From NCBI RefSeq assembly GCF_012933555.1, contig NZ_JABBPK010000001.1:4752001-4816000 (forward strand): a stretch of DNA of 64,000 bases. Reading direction: 5' to 3'. This document shows, piece after piece, positions 1 to 7,659 of this stretch. The position numbers and the translations under genes were made by a program. How positions within the stretch are numbered: the first letter of the stretch is position 1; the number at the start of each line of letters is the position of its first letter. Origin of the DNA: Niallia alba. GTDB lineage: Bacteria > Bacillota > Bacilli > Bacillales > Cytobacillaceae. The notes beneath the pieces were generated by a model. It was not told the origin of the DNA and ran no database searches. It saw only the letters and a program-made list of their open reading frames with translations.

Positions 1-7
1 CACAAAT

Positions 8-95
8 TGTGAATAAATAACCCCAAAAAGTGGATAACTTATACTATTTGTCCACAATATTCATCGAGATATACATAAAATGTGACTTATCAACA
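8..95. promoter_or_regulatory. Cluster of DnaA-box-like 9-mers
   Basis: Positions 8-16 read TGTGAATAA, the exact complement of the DnaA box TTATNCACA. Three further 9-mers match with one mismatch: 30-ish AGTGGATAA (29-37), TTGTCCACA (48-56) and TTATCAACA (87-95, inside the end of the acetyltransferase gene). Four box-like sites in under 90 bp is dense for AT-rich sequence. From memory, a DnaA-binding cluster is known in B. subtilis between ywlC and ywlB, and the neighbouring gene here looks like ywlB. The cluster may continue left of the window. Confidence 0.5.
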
Positions 96-499
96 GTGTA
101 AACGCTTTTTACAACATTCGACTCCTTCAGCACCTCTGGAATATCTACTTCTTCTATCTCTTGGAACCCTAGTAATTGAAATAATTGAATAGAATGTTGA
201 TTATGAACTCTACAGTAGATAGCATCCATATCTTTATCCTTCGCTAATTTTAAGGCTTGTTGAATTAAAAATAAAATATCCTCTACCGTTCCTCTCGAAA
301 GAACCATCGATCGTAATAAACCTATTTTTCCAAAGGGTTCTATCCCAATTGTTCCTATAAGATTCTTATCCTCATCTGCTTCCATCAGTAAAAAATAATT
401 CAACCATGCTTCTATTCCTTCTACGGTTACTTCTGCTTTTGTTAAAAACTCATTAATTTTTTCTACATCTTCTGTTTGGGCCTGTCGAATGATATGCAT
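44..499 (-). CDS. ywlB: GNAT N-acetyltransferase, YwlB-like
   Basis: A GNAT-fold acetyltransferase of about 151 residues, presumably acetyl-CoA dependent; the substrate is not known. The N-terminal beta strand reads IIRQAQTEDV, a central strand carries GTIGIEPFGKIGLLRSMVLS, and the C-terminal part has the typical NQHSIQLFQLLGFQEIEEV ending. I place the start at the ATG at 499 because GAGGTGAGG lies just upstream; a GTG four codons earlier would sit inside that ribosome site. YwlB in B. subtilis is a similar length and lies near spoIIR, which is 10.5 kb away here because of inserted genes. The family is certain; the YwlB name rests on context. Confidence 0.75.
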   Translation of the reverse strand: MHIIRQAQTEDVEKINEFLTKAEVTVEGIEAWLNYFLLMEADEDKNLIGTIGIEPFGKIGLLRSMVLSRGTVEDILFLIQQALKLAKDKDMDAIYCRVHNQHSIQLFQLLGFQEIEEVDIPEVLKESNVVKSVYTVDKSHFMYISMNIVDK

Positions 500-571
500 C
501 TTTTCCCTCACCTCATCTTCTAGTATTTATTCTATTACTATGAAAAGGTGGAGAAAAAAATGCTAGATTTC

Positions 572-2245
572 TTACTTTAAACCAAACTCTTTTATTTTGT
601 TATATAAAGTTCCTCTTGAGATTCCTAGCAATGTGGCTGCTGCGCTCTTATTTCCATATGTTTTTTTGAGTGCTTCTTCTATTCGTTCCATTTCATTATC
701 TTCTTTATTCCCTTTTCCCCCTTGAATAGAAACCTTATAGTTATCCACAATTTCAGCAGGGATATATTCAAGTGTTAATTCATTATTGCCTTCACTTACT
801 AACACACTATGCTCTATCACATTTTTTAACTCTTTTATATTGCCTGGCCAATCATATGCACATAAAATATGCAATGCTTGTTCATTTATTTTCGTTATCT
901 TTTTAGCATATTTTTCGTTATACATTTTAATAAAATTATTAACTAAATGTGGTATATCTTCTTTTCGTTTGCGAAGTGGAGGGATTTCAATATGGATAAC
1001 GCTTATTTGGTAATAAAGCTTTTCATTAAATTCCCCTTTTCTTACTAACTCTCCTAGCGGCTGGGTAGAAGATAAAATAAACCTTGTTGCTGGTTTTTTC
1101 TGCGGTTCTCCTCCAACTCTAGTAAAAGATTGTTCTGTCATATAGTGCAGAAGTTTTTCCTGAACAGCTAAAGGCATCTTATCCACTTCTTCAATAAATA
1201 GCGTCCCTGTTTCTGCCTGTTCTACCTTTCCTTCTATCTCTTCTGTATCTCCAGAATCAAAGGTCATTTTCTGATATCCAAACAGTTCCATTTCTATTAA
1301 ATCTTTTGGAATCGTGGAACAATTCAATGATAAAAGTGGATTCTTCCTTTTAGATCCCCCATAATGAATGGCTTGTGCAAGCTGTTCTTTTCCAGTGCCT
1401 GTTTCTCCAGAAATAAGAACAGGTATTTCTGCCGAGGCTACTTTTTGTGCAATTTCTACCGCTCTTTTCACCTCTTTGCTACTTGATAATACAGATGAAA
1501 AAGGTGCCTCTTTTTGTACATAAAGTACTGAATTCGAATCTAATTCCTCATTTAAGTGAATTAACTTTGTTATATCATGTTCTGTTGAAATACCACCTAT
1601 GATTTTATTATCCACAAGAACAGGTGAAGCGTTAATTAACACATGTGTATGTTCATTTGGACGATGATAAGTACCCCTAATTGGATTTCCCACTTTTAAA
1701 ATTTGATGTAATTGAATCGATTCTGAGTCGAAATGCTCTCCAATTTTTTTACCAATAATCGCTTCTTTTTTTATGTGATACGTATCTTCGGCTACACTGT
1801 TCCAGTAAAATACTGTTCCATTATTATCTACCGCTGTTACAGCATCATTCATTGTTTCTGCAAGTGTTTCAAAATAAGTGATGGTATACTTATTTTCCCT
1901 TTGCAAAGATCGAATTCTTTCAGCAGCGGTCACGATGCCTTGATATTCATTTTGTTTCTTTATAATTACTGGTCTTAACCAATTTATCTTTTCATTATGT
2001 ATATCCTGTATGGAAAAATACTCTGAGGGTAATAGTTCGCTTATTTGTAACCAGTCTTTTATCTTTTGATCCTTCCTAACAGCTGCTACAAGGAATCGCT
2101 CTTCTTTTCCAATCACAAATAGCTGCTTACTTTCTATAATGATATAGGAGTAATCTTGTAATACTTCTGTTAGGGTACCGACTTTTTCATCATCTGAGAG
2201 GATGGTAAATGAAGTTTCTATCTTCATTTGTGAATCTGTAAACAT
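572..2245 (-). CDS. PAS/AAA+/Fis regulator with degenerate sigma-54 activator core (RocR-like)
   Basis: This 557-residue protein has the layout of a bacterial enhancer-binding protein: an N-terminal sensory part, a PAS domain at about 120-230, an AAA+ domain at about 250-485 and a Fis-type helix-turn-helix at 525-557 (NKSAAATLLGISRGTLYNKI). Walker A is intact (GETGTGKE, 280-287). Several catalytic and sigma-54 contact features are lost: the GAFTGA loop reads MTFDSG (327-332), Walker B reads LFIEE rather than LFLDE, and the two expected arginine fingers in F-R-x-x-L-Y-Y-R are N407 and Q413. It lies downstream of putB and rocA on the same strand, so it is probably their regulator. The missing residues suggest it does not remodel sigma-54 and may act on ordinary promoters, somewhat as TyrR does; that part is inference. 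Confidence 0.8.
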   Translation of the reverse strand: MFTDSQMKIETSFTILSDDEKVGTLTEVLQDYSYIIIESKQLFVIGKEERFLVAAVRKDQKIKDWLQISELLPSEYFSIQDIHNEKINWLRPVIIKKQNEYQGIVTAAERIRSLQRENKYTITYFETLAETMNDAVTAVDNNGTVFYWNSVAEDTYHIKKEAIIGKKIGEHFDSESIQLHQILKVGNPIRGTYHRPNEHTHVLINASPVLVDNKIIGGISTEHDITKLIHLNEELDSNSVLYVQKEAPFSSVLSSSKEVKRAVEIAQKVASAEIPVLISGETGTGKEQLAQAIHYGGSKRKNPLLSLNCSTIPKDLIEMELFGYQKMTFDSGDTEEIEGKVEQAETGTLFIEEVDKMPLAVQEKLLHYMTEQSFTRVGGEPQKKPATRFILSSTQPLGELVRKGEFNEKLYYQISVIHIEIPPLRKRKEDIPHLVNNFIKMYNEKYAKKITKINEQALHILCAYDWPGNIKELKNVIEHSVLVSEGNNELTLEYIPAEIVDNYKVSIQGGKGNKEDNEMERIEEALKKTYGNKSAAATLLGISRGTLYNKIKEFGLK

Positions 2246-2341
2246 ATCTTTATCCTTTCTTTCCTTATTATTGATAATTTATCACTAAATAAGCGTTTTT
2301 TCCAATAAGGGGATAATGGATGGGATTTATGTTATAGAAAA

Positions 2342-2440
2342 AAGCTGTCTCCAAAAAAGGCATACACTTGAATGATTAATATGCAGAAGTTTTTACTTCT
2401 TTCTAGTAATATTCTTGTGTTCCTAAAATGGAAACAGCTT
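2342..2440 (-). terminator. Possible long-loop terminator after rocA
   Basis: On the minus strand AAGCTGTTTCC (2440-2430) pairs with GGAGACAGCTT (2352-2342), followed by a T run. The roughly 77-base loop contains its own small hairpin (AGAAGT/ACTTCT). This lies in the 309-bp gap between rocA and the regulator gene. The rest of the gap shows only a faint remnant of the nested-palindrome repeat near 2460-2530. Confidence 0.45.
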
Positions 2441-2554
2441 GATAAGATTTGTTTTAATCTAAATCGCAGGCTAAGTACACTTTACTTCCCATAGGACTAC
2501 ACTTAAGCCTAGTCGGTATTCCTTCCATAAAAAGCAACACTCAATCTCTTATTA

Positions 2555-4129
2555 TTACAGGACTCTTCTAGTGCTTAATTTTGCTTGTGTGAAGAGTAAG
2601 AGATAATCGAATCCTCCAGCTTTGGAGTCTGTTCCAGACATATTAAAGCCGCCGAATGGATGTACTCCAACTAGTGCTCCTGTGCATTTTTTGTTAATAT
2701 ACAGATTACCGCAATGCTGATTTTCTAAAGCGTATTCGATTCGGTCTTCTTTTGTGGAAAAGAATGAGCCTGTTAATCCATAATCCGTATCATTATATAC
2801 TTTAATCCCAGTTTTCCAATCAGGTACTTTACAGAGTGCTAGAACTGGACCAAAAATTTCTTCTTTCATAATGCGAGCGTCTGCAGGAACGTCAGCAAAA
2901 ATCGTTGGTTCCATATAATAACCGTTTCCTTTTGCACGAGACCCACCTGTTACTAGTTTTCCTTCGTCTTTTCCAATTTCAATATAGCCTAATATTTTAT
3001 TTAATGCCTTTTCGTCAATAACCGGTCCTACTGCTGCATTTGTTTCCGGAAGACCAATATCTAAATTTTTTGTTCGAGCTACTACTTTTTCCACTACTTC
3101 ATTGTATACAGATTCCACGATGATTGCTCTTGATCCAGCAGAACATTTCTGCCCTTGGAAACCGAATGCTGCTGCAACAATTGCCTCTGCTGCTGCATCA
3201 AGATCTGCTGTCTCATCAACGACGATCCCATCTTTTCCGCCCATTTCAGCGACAATACGTTTTAACCAGATTTGCCCTGGCTGCACAACAGATGCACGTT
3301 CATAGATGCGACACCCTACTGCACGAGATCCAGTGAAGGAAATAAATCTTGTTTTCGGATGTTCTACTAAATATTCGCCAACTTCCAAACTATCTCCAGG
3401 AAGATAGTTAATAACACCCGATGGCAAACCTACTTCTTCCATTAACTCTACAAACTTTGCAGCAACAACTGGTGTATTATCAGATGGCTTTAAGATAACT
3501 GTATTCCCAGAAACTACTCCAGCAACCGTTGTCCCTGCCATAATAGCAAGTGGGAAGTTAAATGGAGAAATAACGATGCCTACCCCAAGCGGAATATAGG
3601 TAATTTTATTATCTACTTCACCAACTGTTGGATAAAGCGGTTGATGGATGGATGTTTCACTTAAACGGAGCATTTCTCTTCCATAAAACTCAAGAAAATC
3701 AATTGCCTCAGCAGTATCCGCATCTGCTTCTGCCCAATTCTTCCCTGACTCTAAGATTAAGTAAGCAGAAAATTCATGCTTTCTTTCTCTCATCAACTGC
3801 GCTGCTTTAAACAAATATTCAGCACGCTCAGAGGCTTCTACCTTCTTCCATGTTTCAAAAGTATGTAACGCTTCTTGCATGGCCTTTTCTGCATATTCCT
3901 TATTGCCTTTACTAACTTTACCGATTACTTCATCTACATTTGCCGGATTGATGGAAACTGTTTTTTCTTCTGTAATAATTTTATCTTTACCAATTACAAG
4001 GGGAAACGTTTTTCCTAATTCTCCTTTTACTTTTTGAATAGCCTCTTCTATCGCATGTTGGTTTTCAACCTTTGTAAAATCAGTAAATGGTTCGTTTTTA
4101 TAAGGGGGTATACTCGTAATGTTCGTCAT
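2555..4129 (-). CDS. rocA: 1-pyrroline-5-carboxylate dehydrogenase
   Basis: Oxidises L-glutamate gamma-semialdehyde/P5C to glutamate with NAD, the second step of proline and arginine catabolism in the cytosol. At 524 residues it is close to B. subtilis RocA (515). The aldehyde dehydrogenase core is clear: ISFTGSRAVG in the NAD-binding part, the general-base Glu in VAEMGGKDG, the nucleophile Cys in GFQGQKCSAGSRA, and the C-terminal HPFGGFNMSGTDSKAGG loop. AAAGGAG lies 8 bases before the ATG. putB is 240 bp upstream, separated by a repeat element, and the regulator gene follows downstream. RocA, PutC and YcgN are close paralogues; the pairing with putB suggests it works mainly in proline use. 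Confidence 0.93.
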   Translation of the reverse strand: MTNITSIPPYKNEPFTDFTKVENQHAIEEAIQKVKGELGKTFPLVIGKDKIITEEKTVSINPANVDEVIGKVSKGNKEYAEKAMQEALHTFETWKKVEASERAEYLFKAAQLMRERKHEFSAYLILESGKNWAEADADTAEAIDFLEFYGREMLRLSETSIHQPLYPTVGEVDNKITYIPLGVGIVISPFNFPLAIMAGTTVAGVVSGNTVILKPSDNTPVVAAKFVELMEEVGLPSGVINYLPGDSLEVGEYLVEHPKTRFISFTGSRAVGCRIYERASVVQPGQIWLKRIVAEMGGKDGIVVDETADLDAAAEAIVAAAFGFQGQKCSAGSRAIIVESVYNEVVEKVVARTKNLDIGLPETNAAVGPVIDEKALNKILGYIEIGKDEGKLVTGGSRAKGNGYYMEPTIFADVPADARIMKEEIFGPVLALCKVPDWKTGIKVYNDTDYGLTGSFFSTKEDRIEYALENQHCGNLYINKKCTGALVGVHPFGGFNMSGTDSKAGGFDYLLLFTQAKLSTRRVL

Positions 4130-4189
4130 TTTTATTTCTCCTTTTATTTAAAATTTTCTTCCAACCTTTAAATCTACTAATCTTACTAT

Positions 4190-4348
4190 ATAAAGTGAAA
4201 CTTCCATCAGTGAGGGTTTTCCTGCCTCCTCCACTGATAGTTAGTTGAACCAATAGGGCCTTTACGGACAGTTGATCTCCCACCTATCTTCCTCGTATTC
4301 TCCTAAGCTTGATGGGAGAATCTTACTGTCCGTTAAGAGCGGGATAAA
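4190..4348 (+). repeat. ATAAA-flanked ~159-bp repeat, copy A (bcr1-like)
   Basis: First of five copies (others at 19230, 23475, 52345 and, inverted, 56457). It opens ATAAAGTGAAACTTCC, holds a CAGTGAGGG...CCACTGAT hairpin, passes through TAGTTGAACCAAT and GTTGATCTCCCACC, and closes GTCCGTTAAGAG-CGGGATAAA. The ATAAA at both ends looks like a 5-bp target duplication, as reported for bcr1 elements of the B. cereus group (TTTAT). It carries no credible gene and sits between putB and rocA, where it could influence the shared transcript. Confidence 0.8.
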
Positions 4349-4368
4349 AGGGGAGCTCTTTTACTGGC

Positions 4369-5283
4369 TTATTTAAACAAATTTTTCAAGATAAACCACA
4401 CGTTTGCTGGTCTTTCTGCTAATCTTCTCATAAAGTAGCCAAACCAATCTTTTCCGTAGGGTACATACACTCTTACTTTGTAGCCTTCTTTCACTAGCTT
4501 ATTTTGTAAATCTTCACATATTCCATATAACATTTGGAATTCAAACTTGTCTTTATCAATCCCATGCTTAGCTGCAAGTTCTTTTGTAAATTGAATTATT
4601 TTTTCATCATGGCTTGCAACAGCTGCGTAGTTTCCGTTTAACATATGCATTTCAATAATCTTTTTATAATTTTCATCTACATCTTTTTTCTCCGGAAAGG
4701 CTACATCTGGCGACTCTTTATACGCTCCTTTCACCAAACGCAGATTTGCCTTTAATTCATTCAAATGCTTCATATCTTCTTCTGTCCGATATAAATAAGC
4801 TTGAATAACTAAACCAACGTTATCAAATTCTTTGCGGAGCTCTTCATATATATCGATGGTTATTTGACAATGTGCATAGTCTTCCATATCGATGCGGACA
4901 AAATTTCCGTATTGGTTTGCTCTGGAAACAATCTTTCGCATGTTGTTTAAGCATAAATCTTTATCAATATCTAACCCAAGAGAAGTCATTTTTACCGATA
5001 GATGCGATTGAACTCCTGATGCATGAATCTCATCCAATGTTTTCAGAGACATAATGGCGGACTCATTAGCTTCTTCTTTGGTGTAGACAAATTCCCCCAA
5101 ATGATCTAGCGTGACTACTCTACCCGATTTGTTTAATTCTGTGACTTTTGAAATTGCCTCTGCAATGGTTTCTCCAGAAACAAAGCGTTTTGCTCCAAAG
5201 CGAAGACCATATTTGCGAGCTAGTTTATTTGCAGACTTATTCTTAGCTAATGACTGAAACATATTTCTCAATGCAACTTCCAT
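4369..5283 (-). CDS. putB: Proline dehydrogenase
   Basis: FAD-dependent, membrane-associated oxidation of proline to P5C, feeding RocA. It is a monofunctional proline dehydrogenase of 304 residues, the usual size of Gram-positive PutB. Diagnostic stretches are VTLDHLGEFV, VRIDMEDYAHC, the LRLVKGAYKE strand, the FEFQMLYGI segment and the C-terminal YFMRRLAERPAN with the substrate-binding Arg pair. I start it at the ATG at 5283, which has AAGGGGAG upstream; the open frame runs 17 codons further without a ribosome site. A TATAAT hexamer lies at about 5370-5365 upstream, and no convincing -24/-12 (TGGCAC...TTGC) site was seen. It appears to head the putB-rocA unit. Confidence 0.92.
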   Translation of the reverse strand: MEVALRNMFQSLAKNKSANKLARKYGLRFGAKRFVSGETIAEAISKVTELNKSGRVVTLDHLGEFVYTKEEANESAIMSLKTLDEIHASGVQSHLSVKMTSLGLDIDKDLCLNNMRKIVSRANQYGNFVRIDMEDYAHCQITIDIYEELRKEFDNVGLVIQAYLYRTEEDMKHLNELKANLRLVKGAYKESPDVAFPEKKDVDENYKKIIEMHMLNGNYAAVASHDEKIIQFTKELAAKHGIDKDKFEFQMLYGICEDLQNKLVKEGYKVRVYVPYGKDWFGYFMRRLAERPANVWFILKNLFK

Positions 5284-5452
5284 TATCAGGCTCCCCTTTT
5301 GAACACTTTTGTTTAAAATGTATTCACTGTACATTTGTGTTTAATTTATGCTTTGATTATACAATAGTACTCGCTGTAAAATCTATAATTTTCTGATTAA
5401 TTTTTATTATTCGATTAGATAGAATACTGGAAGCGCATAACTAACAAAAAAA

Positions 5453-5526
5453 GATTGTCCACTAGTACTCTTCTTAAAAGCGGCTATAATTTAGCCTTTT
5501 TTAAGAAGAGTACTTATAAGACAATC
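5453..5526 (-). terminator. Strong terminator after the truncated ABC permease
   Basis: Minus-strand hairpin with an outer stem GACAATC/GATTGTC and an inner 16-bp stem (AGTACTCTTCTTAAAA and its complement), followed by a run of T. It starts three bases after the stop of the truncated permease gene, so the old operon end has survived. Confidence 0.85.
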
Positions 5527-5528
5527 TC

Positions 5529-5730
5529 TTAGCTGATTTTATATGTTCTCTGATTAGGTTTTCTTCTTGAAATGAACTTTGCTAAAACTCCATATTTTGG
5601 CGAGCCAAGAAAACTTATCATAAAAATGATTCCCGTCGAGAAGGCCATGGCTCCAGAGATAGAAGTATCTAACCATACAGCCATATAATAGCCAATAAAT
5701 GCGGACAAGATCCCAAATATACTACTTAAT
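5529..5730 (-). pseudogene. 3' remnant of a metal-ion ABC transporter permease (ABC-3/MntC-type)
   Basis: About 66 codons encode the C-terminal end of an ABC-3 family (Mn/Zn/Fe) permease: SIFGILSAFIGYYMAVWL, then a second membrane helix GAMAFSTGIIFMISFLGSP and the basic tail KYGVLAKFISRRK. Upstream, the reading frame runs straight into the Tn3-type inverted repeat at 5731, whose bases supply a spurious N-terminus (SVCFPRFVGR). The gene has therefore lost its 5' part, and no other piece of it or its partner genes is present in the window. The assignment to manganese rather than zinc is a guess. Confidence 0.75.
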
Positions 5731-5768
5731 GGGGTCCTACCAACAAAACGCGGAAAACATACGCTAAG
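5731..5768 (+). mobile_element. Tn3-family 38-bp terminal inverted repeat (first copy)
   Basis: The 38 bases begin GGGGTCCTACCAACAAAACG and end CATACGCTAAG. They match the layout of the Tn3 terminal repeat (GGGGTCTGACG... ending ACGTTAAG). The outer end faces left and cuts the ABC permease gene; the interior faces right toward the tnpA fragment. A near-identical copy in the same orientation lies at 10490-10527. Confidence 0.85.
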
Positions 5769-5788
5769 CAAAATTCGACATGAATAAA

Positions 5789-5820
5789 GCCGATTTTTCC
5801 TACGCTAAGGAATCATCGGC
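5789..5820. terminator. Hairpin inside the Tn3 end
   Basis: GCCGATTTTTCCT pairs with AGGAATCATCGGC around an ACGCT loop, with A/T-rich flanks on both sides. It lies 8 bases beyond the tnpA stop and can end transcription of tnpA. The same hairpin follows the second Tn3 end at 10549-10578. Confidence 0.7.
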
Positions 5821-5827
5821 CTTTATT

Positions 5828-6262
5828 TTATCGGATAAGGGGACGGAGTGAATTTAAACTTGCTACTTTGTTCATATCAAACGTGTATTCCCCAAGAAAA
5901 TTAATATGTTCCCATCCCAATGGGGAAATATGTTTTAGTAAGTCTTCTCGTAAAGCTCCTTTTTCTTTCAGCAATTTTGCGGCTTCAGTAAGATATACAG
6001 TGTTCCATATGCTAATGGCGTTAATTAAAATGTTTAATGCACTGGCGCGTTGAAGCTGATCTTGGAATCCTCGTTTCCTAAAGAATAAAGCTCTTGCAAG
6101 AGCGTTCATCGCTTCACCTTTATTTAATCCTCGTTGAATGCGACGACGTAGGGCTTCGTTAGATATGTAATCCAAAATAAAAATGGTCTTTTCAATTCTT
6201 CCCATTTCTCGTAAAGCAGTAGCTAATTTATTTTGTCTTGCATATGACCCTAATTTCCCCAT
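5828..6262 (-). pseudogene. tnpA: C-terminal fragment of a Tn3-family transposase
   Basis: Encodes about 144 residues matching the extreme C-terminus of Tn3 TnpA: GRIEKTIFILDYI, then RRRIQRGLNKGEAMNALARA, the INAISIWNTVYL helix, and the closing LSPLGWEHINFLGEYTF...LRPL. Complete Tn3 transposases are close to 1000 residues, so over 80% is missing. A stop codon lies four codons upstream of the first ATG, so the remainder is not continued in frame. It sits directly inside the 5731 inverted repeat, the normal place for the end of tnpA. Confidence 0.88.
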
Positions 6263-6498
6263 AAAAGAAAAGAATCAAGGGACATTCTTGATCAAACTTT
6301 TTTCAAAGCTACAACTAAACAAGTTGTTCTAACCATAGTGTGAAAATATAAGATTATGGTTTAAAATGTACAGTTAGACTGATTAAAACATTTAAGAGTC
6401 GTATCAAAAAAATACGGAAAATGCATGTTATCTGGGCTAAAAGGGAAAATTCATTTGGCATGTTAAATGTGTAAATTAAAAAAGTATAGAGGTTTTGT

Positions 6499-6588
6499 TT
6501 GACAATAAAAGAGTATCTATATATATTGTAATTAGCTATCTTGTAATGCAAATTAGCTATAAATATAAAACGCTATCTTGTATTACAA
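6499..6588 (+). promoter_or_regulatory. Promoter and paired palindromes before padR
   Basis: TTGACA (6499-6504), a 17-bp spacer and TATATT (6522-6527) make a good sigma-A promoter. Just downstream lie TTGTAATGCAA (6541-6551) and the perfect palindrome TTGTATTACAA (6578-6588), each preceded by GCTATC. They are well placed as operators for autoregulation by the PadR protein encoded next. The stretch 6263-6498 to the left shows no gene. Confidence 0.6.
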
Positions 6589-6607
6589 AGTAATGGGGGG
6601 GAAGAGC

Positions 6608-6964
6608 TTGACGATAAGAAGTCAATTGTTAAAAGGAATTCTAGATGCATGTGTTATGGCGATCGTAGAAGAGCAGGCCATTTATGGATATGAATTATCA
6701 CAAAAGCTACAAAAAGCTGAACTGCCTGATATAAGTGATGGGACGATTTATCCAGTGTTACTGAGATTGCAGAAAAACGGATTTATTCGTAGTGAAATGA
6801 GGCCTTCTGATTCAGGTCCTAACCGAAAATACTATTTTTTAACGGATAATGGAACAGAGGAGCTTGAACGGATTGCAAAAGAGTGGATGCTGATTGCAAG
6901 TCCAGTTAGCAATTTATTAAAAAGAGGTGAAAACAATGCGAAGCACAAAACAATTAATCAATGA
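6608..6964 (+). CDS. PadR family transcriptional regulator
   Basis: A winged-helix repressor of about 118 residues. The PadR signature is plain: QLLKGILDACVMAIV, then YGYELSQKLQ, the recognition segment ISDGTIYPVLLRLQKNGFI, and the wing SGPNRKYYFLTDNG. I prefer the TTG at 6608 (LTIRSQLLKG) because GGGGGG lies 6 bases before it and most PadR proteins begin there; an ATG at 6593 and one at 6578 are in frame. The next gene overlaps its end by 29 bp, so PadR, the DUF1129 protein and probably the ABC genes form one unit. PadR proteins with membrane-protein partners often control drug or envelope stress exporters. Confidence 0.85.
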   Translation: MTIRSQLLKGILDACVMAIVEEQAIYGYELSQKLQKAELPDISDGTIYPVLLRLQKNGFIRSEMRPSDSGPNRKYYFLTDNGTEELERIAKEWMLIASPVSNLLKRGENNAKHKTINQ

Positions 6965-7610
6965 AAATAATGAAAAACGTAAGCTATTAAATGCCGAGAA
7001 TGAATTATTATATGAGGATTTTTCACTATATATCAGAACCGATTTACGAGTAGCCGAGCACGAAAGTGAGGAACTTCTAATGGATTTACTTGATCATCTT
7101 TTAGAAGGACAGGAAGACGGAAAGACAGCGACTAACTTATTTGGGTCTCACCCACGAAAATACGCAGATGAGCTAATAGCAGGACTTCCGCACGAGAAGA
7201 AACGAAATGTCATTCCTTATGTGTTTTCTCTAGTGTTCAATTTACTAGGGTGGTTCAGTTTAATTTATGGAATGGTAAACCTTGTTTTACTAAAGTTTAC
7301 AAAAGTAGATGAAACTATTTCACTTGGTAATAGTATTGTGCTATTAACTGTAATTATGATTGTTACTGCTTTCGGAGTGTTCGTTATTTTCAAACTTATT
7401 CGTTCGACACTTTTCGTTAATAAAAAGCAAAGAAGACGAGCCTTCTGGAAGGCCGGTTTTTTTGGAGCAGGTTCGTTTGCACTTATTATGTTCTTAACTA
7501 GGATAATGCCTGACTTTGGACCAGAGGTTAATTTTGAATGGTGGGTTTATCTAGTTATAGGTGCCGTGTTGGTTATTATTAGTAAATTGGTTAGAAGCAT
7601 AACTACATAA
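6936..7610 (+). CDS. DUF1129-type membrane protein paired with PadR
   Basis: About 224 residues. The N-terminal cytosolic part resembles the DUF1129/DUF1700-type helical domain (LLMDLLDHLLEGQEDGKTA, then LFGSHPRKYADELI). Four hydrophobic segments follow, near residues 100-120, 135-155, 175-190 and 205-220, separated by a basic KKQRRR loop. The start at 6936 is chosen for GAGGTG 6 bases upstream; it overlaps the padR end. Such proteins are commonly encoded next to PadR regulators and may modulate them or sense membrane state. No enzymatic motif is visible. Confidence 0.75.
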   Translation: MRSTKQLINENNEKRKLLNAENELLYEDFSLYIRTDLRVAEHESEELLMDLLDHLLEGQEDGKTATNLFGSHPRKYADELIAGLPHEKKRNVIPYVFSLVFNLLGWFSLIYGMVNLVLLKFTKVDETISLGNSIVLLTVIMIVTAFGVFVIFKLIRSTLFVNKKQRRRAFWKAGFFGAGSFALIMFLTRIMPDFGPEVNFEWWVYLVIGAVLVIISKLVRSITT

Positions 7611-7659
7611 AATACGTTATATCTAGTACTTTTCAAGCAAAGAAAAAGGTGGGCTTTTT

